Shown here one piece after another: positions 18,004 through 20,778 of a stretch of DNA of 20,778 nt. The position numbers were made by a program, and so were the translations under genes. Positions within the stretch are counted from its first letter, which is position 1. Every line of letters starts with the position of its first letter. Below the pieces are notes generated by a model. That model was given only the letters and a program-made list of their open reading frames with translations, did no database searches and was not told the origin of the DNA. Source of the stretch: Plantago elongata (lineage: Eukaryota > Streptophyta > Magnoliopsida > Lamiales > Plantaginaceae); NCBI GenBank assembly GCA_036897095.1, contig JAYMSP010003173.1:1-20778 (forward strand). Direction: 5' to 3'.

Positions 18004-18130
18004 TAGGAAATTGAGTTCATTAGAAAAAATAAAATGGTTGTAGAACACGTATGTGATCTAGCATACAATTCATTTAAATGGGTAGAAACAAGTGATTAAA
18101 CCAAAGAAGCATGGTGGTTAGGAATTTGAG
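18004..18130. mobile_element. Small insertion with 12-bp flanking duplication
   Basis: TAGGAAATTGAG (18004-18015) and TAGGAATTTGAG (18119-18130) bracket 103 bp absent from the homologous sites in units 1 and 2, which have a single TAGGAAACTGAG. This fits an insertion with a target duplication. The insert has no obvious inverted ends and its class is unknown. Confidence 0.5.
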
Positions 18131-18660
18131 AGGCCATCATTAGTACTACGGCAATGTTTTTTAAAATGAAATACGTTTGGTTATTATACATTTTCAAAAT
18201 TAGTGAACGATATTCTGAGTTGAGAACGTTTTCTCTTAGGAATTTTTCATCTGAATCCGATCTTGCTAATCTATTCGTAATTATGTTTGAATGTCTATCA
18301 ATAATTCAGGGTTGAGCGTACAATAATTATTAATATTTCATGAGAATAGCCCATAAATAGTTGTATTTATGAATTTCAGTGTTGATCCAACGAAATGATA
18401 TGTCATGACTCATGAGCCTCACACCTAGGGCTTCATTTTAATTATCAACCCATCATTACTTCTTGGATTGGATCGGGAAATGAAGGCCCAATACTCACCC
18501 CAAAATATTATAAATTAAAATGTATAGCTCGTTGACTTTTGTCAATGACTCTAATTTATGAGAGAATTTCATCATCTCTATAAATCGAACTTATAAAGTT
18601 GCGTCAAACTAGTTTATTTTTAATTTGGGTAAATAAGGAGGACCATGTGCATCGACAAGT

Positions 18661-18896
18661 GCTCGTATCGATTGAAACAAGACGTCGGAGGAACGTGTTC
18701 AAGGAAAGACGTTCCAGGGTTGAATTAAAAGATAATGTGAAGGTGAGGTTGATCAAGGAATGGTTGGAGGCACGTCGGAGAGGAAAGTATGGAGCATGAG
18801 AAGTAGAGCGTAAGTTAAGTTCTTATGGCGTTTTCGGGTTACCTGCCAATACCAAATTGGATCAAATCAAGGTCGATATGGAGAATGTTGTTATGG
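18661..18896 (+). pseudogene. Class I small heat-shock protein relic, unit 3
   Basis: ARID, then VFK, VPGL, VKV and the LPAN, TKLDQIKVDMEN pieces of a class I alpha-crystallin domain are legible in shifting frames. The block KLDQIKVDMEN is followed closely by VV where functional proteins have GVLTV. A stretch of about 60 bp with the WHRVERSSG part is missing relative to unit 1. An AATAAA-containing A-run at about 19013-19027 may be the old polyadenylation region. It converges on the intact MADS gene at 19174-19707. Confidence 0.68.
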
Positions 18897-19173
18897 TTTA
18901 ATGTTTTTAGTTATGTCATTTTTTGTTAGAGTTGTTCTATTCAGTTCTGTTCCATGTATATATGGATTCCAATGCAATGAAGGATTATATGCAATTTGTG
19001 TAAAAGGTTATGCAATAAAAAAAAAAAGAAGATCATTGCCCTTCATCATATAAAAAATCCATCATTCAAATTCAGAAAACACAAGTACGGAAAAATAAAA
19101 AACATAAAAACAACCAAAGATGCAAACAAAACATAACAGAACATGACACAATCAAACAACCCGAGTTGATGAA

Positions 19174-19707
19174 CTAGTTCTCATTCATGGAACTTGAACC
19201 TTTGCCAGGCTGCAACTTCTCCATGCGAGTAGCTGTTTCTTCACGAACACGTTCAAACAAAACTTTCCTCTTAGCCAACTCTTCCTTGTCCATTTGCACC
19301 ACATTAAAATCATTGTACTTACCGTCTGCCCGAGCCTTCTTCTCCTCCTCATCCAACTTCTTCCCCCGTTCGAGCTCAGCAGAAAGTTGTGCTCTCAACT
19401 CCCCTTGCTTTTGTTTCATCTTCTTGAGAGTCTCGTGAACAAAGATGTCATCCACCTGTTCATAAACGGTCAGCTGACAGTCTAGATTCTGATAGCGCTC
19501 AATAACTGAATCCATGGAGGGAGAGAAAAATGAATGCGGAGTGTCTGTTGGACTGTAAACAATAATGCCAATATCTGCACCAAAATCGGTGCAGAATTCG
19601 CTAGCTTTGTTGAACAAGCCTTGACGACGCTTTGAGAATGTAGTATACAAGTTCTCTTTCTTCTGTATTGGCTTGATTGAAGTTGTCTTATGGCCTCCTG
19701 GATCCAT
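19174..19707 (-). CDS. Type I (Mα-like) MADS-box transcription factor, beta copy of unit 3
   Basis: A complete intronless frame of 177 aa, same length as 1768-2301 and differing at about 27 residues by hand count. The N-terminal arm is MDPGGHKTTSIKPIQKK. The MADS core is NLYTTFSKRRQGLFNKASEF with CTDFGADIGIIVYSP, then FFSPSMDSVIERYQN. A charged helix rich in E and K follows (TLKKMKQKQGELRAQLSAEL, KLDEEEKKARADGKYNDF, MDKEELAKRKVLFERVREET), likely for dimerisation. The tail is SSSMNEN. No stops or frameshifts, and the length is kept exactly, so it is probably functional. Nuclear, DNA-binding. The start ATG is preceded by a good TATA box about 90 bp upstream. A MITE sits about 406 bp upstream, and an sHSP relic converges from the 3' side. 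Confidence 0.88.
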   Translation of the reverse strand: MDPGGHKTTSIKPIQKKENLYTTFSKRRQGLFNKASEFCTDFGADIGIIVYSPTDTPHSFFSPSMDSVIERYQNLDCQLTVYEQVDDIFVHETLKKMKQKQGELRAQLSAELERGKKLDEEEKKARADGKYNDFNVVQMDKEELAKRKVLFERVREETATRMEKLQPGKGSSSMNEN

Positions 19708-20113
19708 GACAATGTTATCAAGTTATACAAAGCAAAGAGAGATGAATGGGTTGTGTTTGTGTGCTTGTATTTTTTACTATGAAACTGGAGGTATTTATAG
19801 AAGAAAATAGTGATACAAAAATGGAGTGCATAATTAACACAATTATGAAAGCTAATATGAAAGTGAAAATCAATGGAACCAACCAATCTAATTCTAGATT
19901 TGCAACAAAAAAGAAGAAAATAATTAAATTTCTATAACATGTAATGATATTATTTAGAACCGGTCAAATTATTACGTTATTATTCGAATCCCGTCAAATT
20001 TGGAATGTGATGGTTACAGTTTCACAATTGTATGAAATTAATAAAGTAGGAAGGTGTAATATAGTACATGTATGTAGATTTTTATATAATATGAAGAAAG
20101 GAAAAATTATTAA
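19708..20113. repeat. Upstream region of MADS beta, unit 3
   Basis: Non-coding DNA homologous to 2302-2698. Small ORFs here (19746-19937, 19944-20153) are not conserved as protein between the copies. Confidence 0.65.
19792..19800 (-). promoter_or_regulatory. TATA box of MADS beta, unit 3
   Basis: CTATAAATA on the minus strand, about 85-93 bp upstream of ATG 19707. It is the canonical form, unlike the changed box at 2384-2392. Confidence 0.6.
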
Positions 20114-20261
20114 GGGGCTGATTGACATGGCATTTGAATGGGGAATTTGGTGAAATTGTGTTTGGAATGGAATTGAAATGGGGTATTTGAAGTATATTTT
20201 AGGCCAAATCACTGTTTATCGAGCCAAATCGGGGCATTTAAATGCTTCGCCAATCAGCCCC
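20114..20261. mobile_element. Tourist-like MITE (PIF/Harbinger type), 148 bp
   Basis: Perfect 11-bp terminal inverted repeats GGGGCTGATTG and CAATCAGCCCC are flanked on both sides by TAA, the 3-bp target duplication of this superfamily. The interior has TTTGGAATGGAATTGAAATG, a usual Tourist-like word. It is absent from the homologous position in unit 1. The perfect ends suggest a fairly recent insertion. Confidence 0.85.
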
Positions 20262-20437
20262 TAAAGGTTTGACTGGTTTACAGTTTTAAGAAACCGAATG
20301 AAATAGAAAGGCGTAACATAGTAAAGTGGGTAGAAGCGCATTAATGTAAAGAGTGAAAATAATATTATAATTGTGGTTTGACTATTTTACAGTTATAAAA
20401 AATCAAATAAAATAGGAAGGTGTAATATTAAATACTA
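20262..20437. repeat. Distal upstream part of MADS beta, unit 3
   Basis: Homologous to 4022-4192. Homology with unit 1 stops at about 20437. Confidence 0.6.
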
Positions 20438-20778
20438 GGGTGAATTACATCTACACCCCCTGTTAGATTGAAAAGTTGTCGATGGCTACCACCCAGATCA
20501 ACAATTACATATAAGTCCTAGTCGATAAAAATCAATTACATCCAGGTCCACGAATTTGACTTTCAGCGAACTTAAGCACCAAATAATATTTCTACCCCTG
20601 TTTGAATTTCAAATTTTGCAATTTGGCCAAACAGCCTTAGTTACCGTCTTCTTCCTTGCTACTCCTCTCGCCATCTCCACCATGAACCTCCAGTCGCCAC
20701 CATTATCACCACCACTGCCATTCACCATAATCTCCACCCTCGCCTTTCACCATTATCACCACCACATTAAACATGGTG
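20438..20778. mobile_element. Left part of a possible Mutator-like or related element, cut by the window edge
   Basis: The stretch starts GGGTGAATTACATCTACACC at the exact point where homology with unit 1 ends, and this kind of opening is frequent at ends of plant DNA elements. It proceeds with GACTTTCAGCGAACTTAAGC and a CCACCATTATCACC-type repeat stretch (20690-20770). The other end is outside the window, so the class is unproven. Confidence 0.35.

Larger units (their letters stand above)
17467..18400. repeat. Upstream/intergenic part of the composite tandem repeat, unit 3
   Basis: Non-coding DNA collinear with 231-1060 and 7163-7990, except for a roughly 115-bp extra stretch at 18004-18130. 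Confidence 0.7.

Noticed and set aside
20690-20770. Coding for a Ser/Pro/His-rich protein from the CACCATTATCACC stretch
   Set aside because: A simple repeat cut by the window edge, with no ATG-bounded frame of note.

Overview
The window looks like nuclear DNA of a flowering plant, most likely a eudicot. It is AT-rich, holds intronless type I (M-type, Mα-like) MADS-box genes, cytosolic class I small heat-shock protein (sHSP) remnants, a Ty1/copia fossil and several plant-style DNA transposons. I cannot name the species from sequence alone.

The backbone is a tandem repeat of a composite unit. Read left to right, each unit has MADS alpha (minus strand), about 0.8 kb of upstream DNA, a broken sHSP gene (plus strand, converging on the next gene), MADS beta (minus strand), beta upstream DNA and a spacer. 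Unit 1 (1 to about 4192) holds partial alpha 1-230, sHSP relic 1311-1533 and intact beta 1768-2301. Unit 2 (about 6290 to 9202) holds broken alpha 6640-7162, sHSP relic 8235-8490 and broken beta 8718-9202. Unit 3 (about 16473 to 20437) holds rearranged alpha 16744-17466, sHSP relic 18661-18896 and intact beta 19174-19707. The spacer before unit 2 (4200-6290) and the one before unit 3 (9223-16473) share blocks (4308-4490 with 9230-9410; 5855-5990 with 9780-9920). The repeated unit therefore includes the spacer, and about 6.5 kb of extra DNA (9920-16473) lies in the second spacer.

Mobile DNA decorates the array. A 1.3-kb Mutator-like element (2699-4012) has roughly 100-bp terminal inverted repeats and carries two gene fragments: a GRF-type zinc-finger piece and the PB1 domain of an NBR1-like autophagy receptor. 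A 148-bp Tourist-like MITE (20114-20261) sits upstream of beta 3 at almost the same place. A GC-rich 670-bp element lies at 4918-5587 and a GATCCG-rich repeat at 4196-4785. A broken copia fossil occupies about 13585-16470. Between 9920 and 13420 lie a small membrane-protein-like ORF without an ATG, a possible PPR scrap, a short tandem duplication and a C-rich to T-rich stretch that may be an old LTR.

Only the two beta copies at 1768-2301 and 19174-19707 are complete MADS genes here; alpha at 1-230 is open as far as it can be seen. The most unusual local structure is an inverted duplication of MADS coiled-coil sequence (16744-16971). If transcribed, it would fold into a hairpin of about 108 bp directed at the same gene family.
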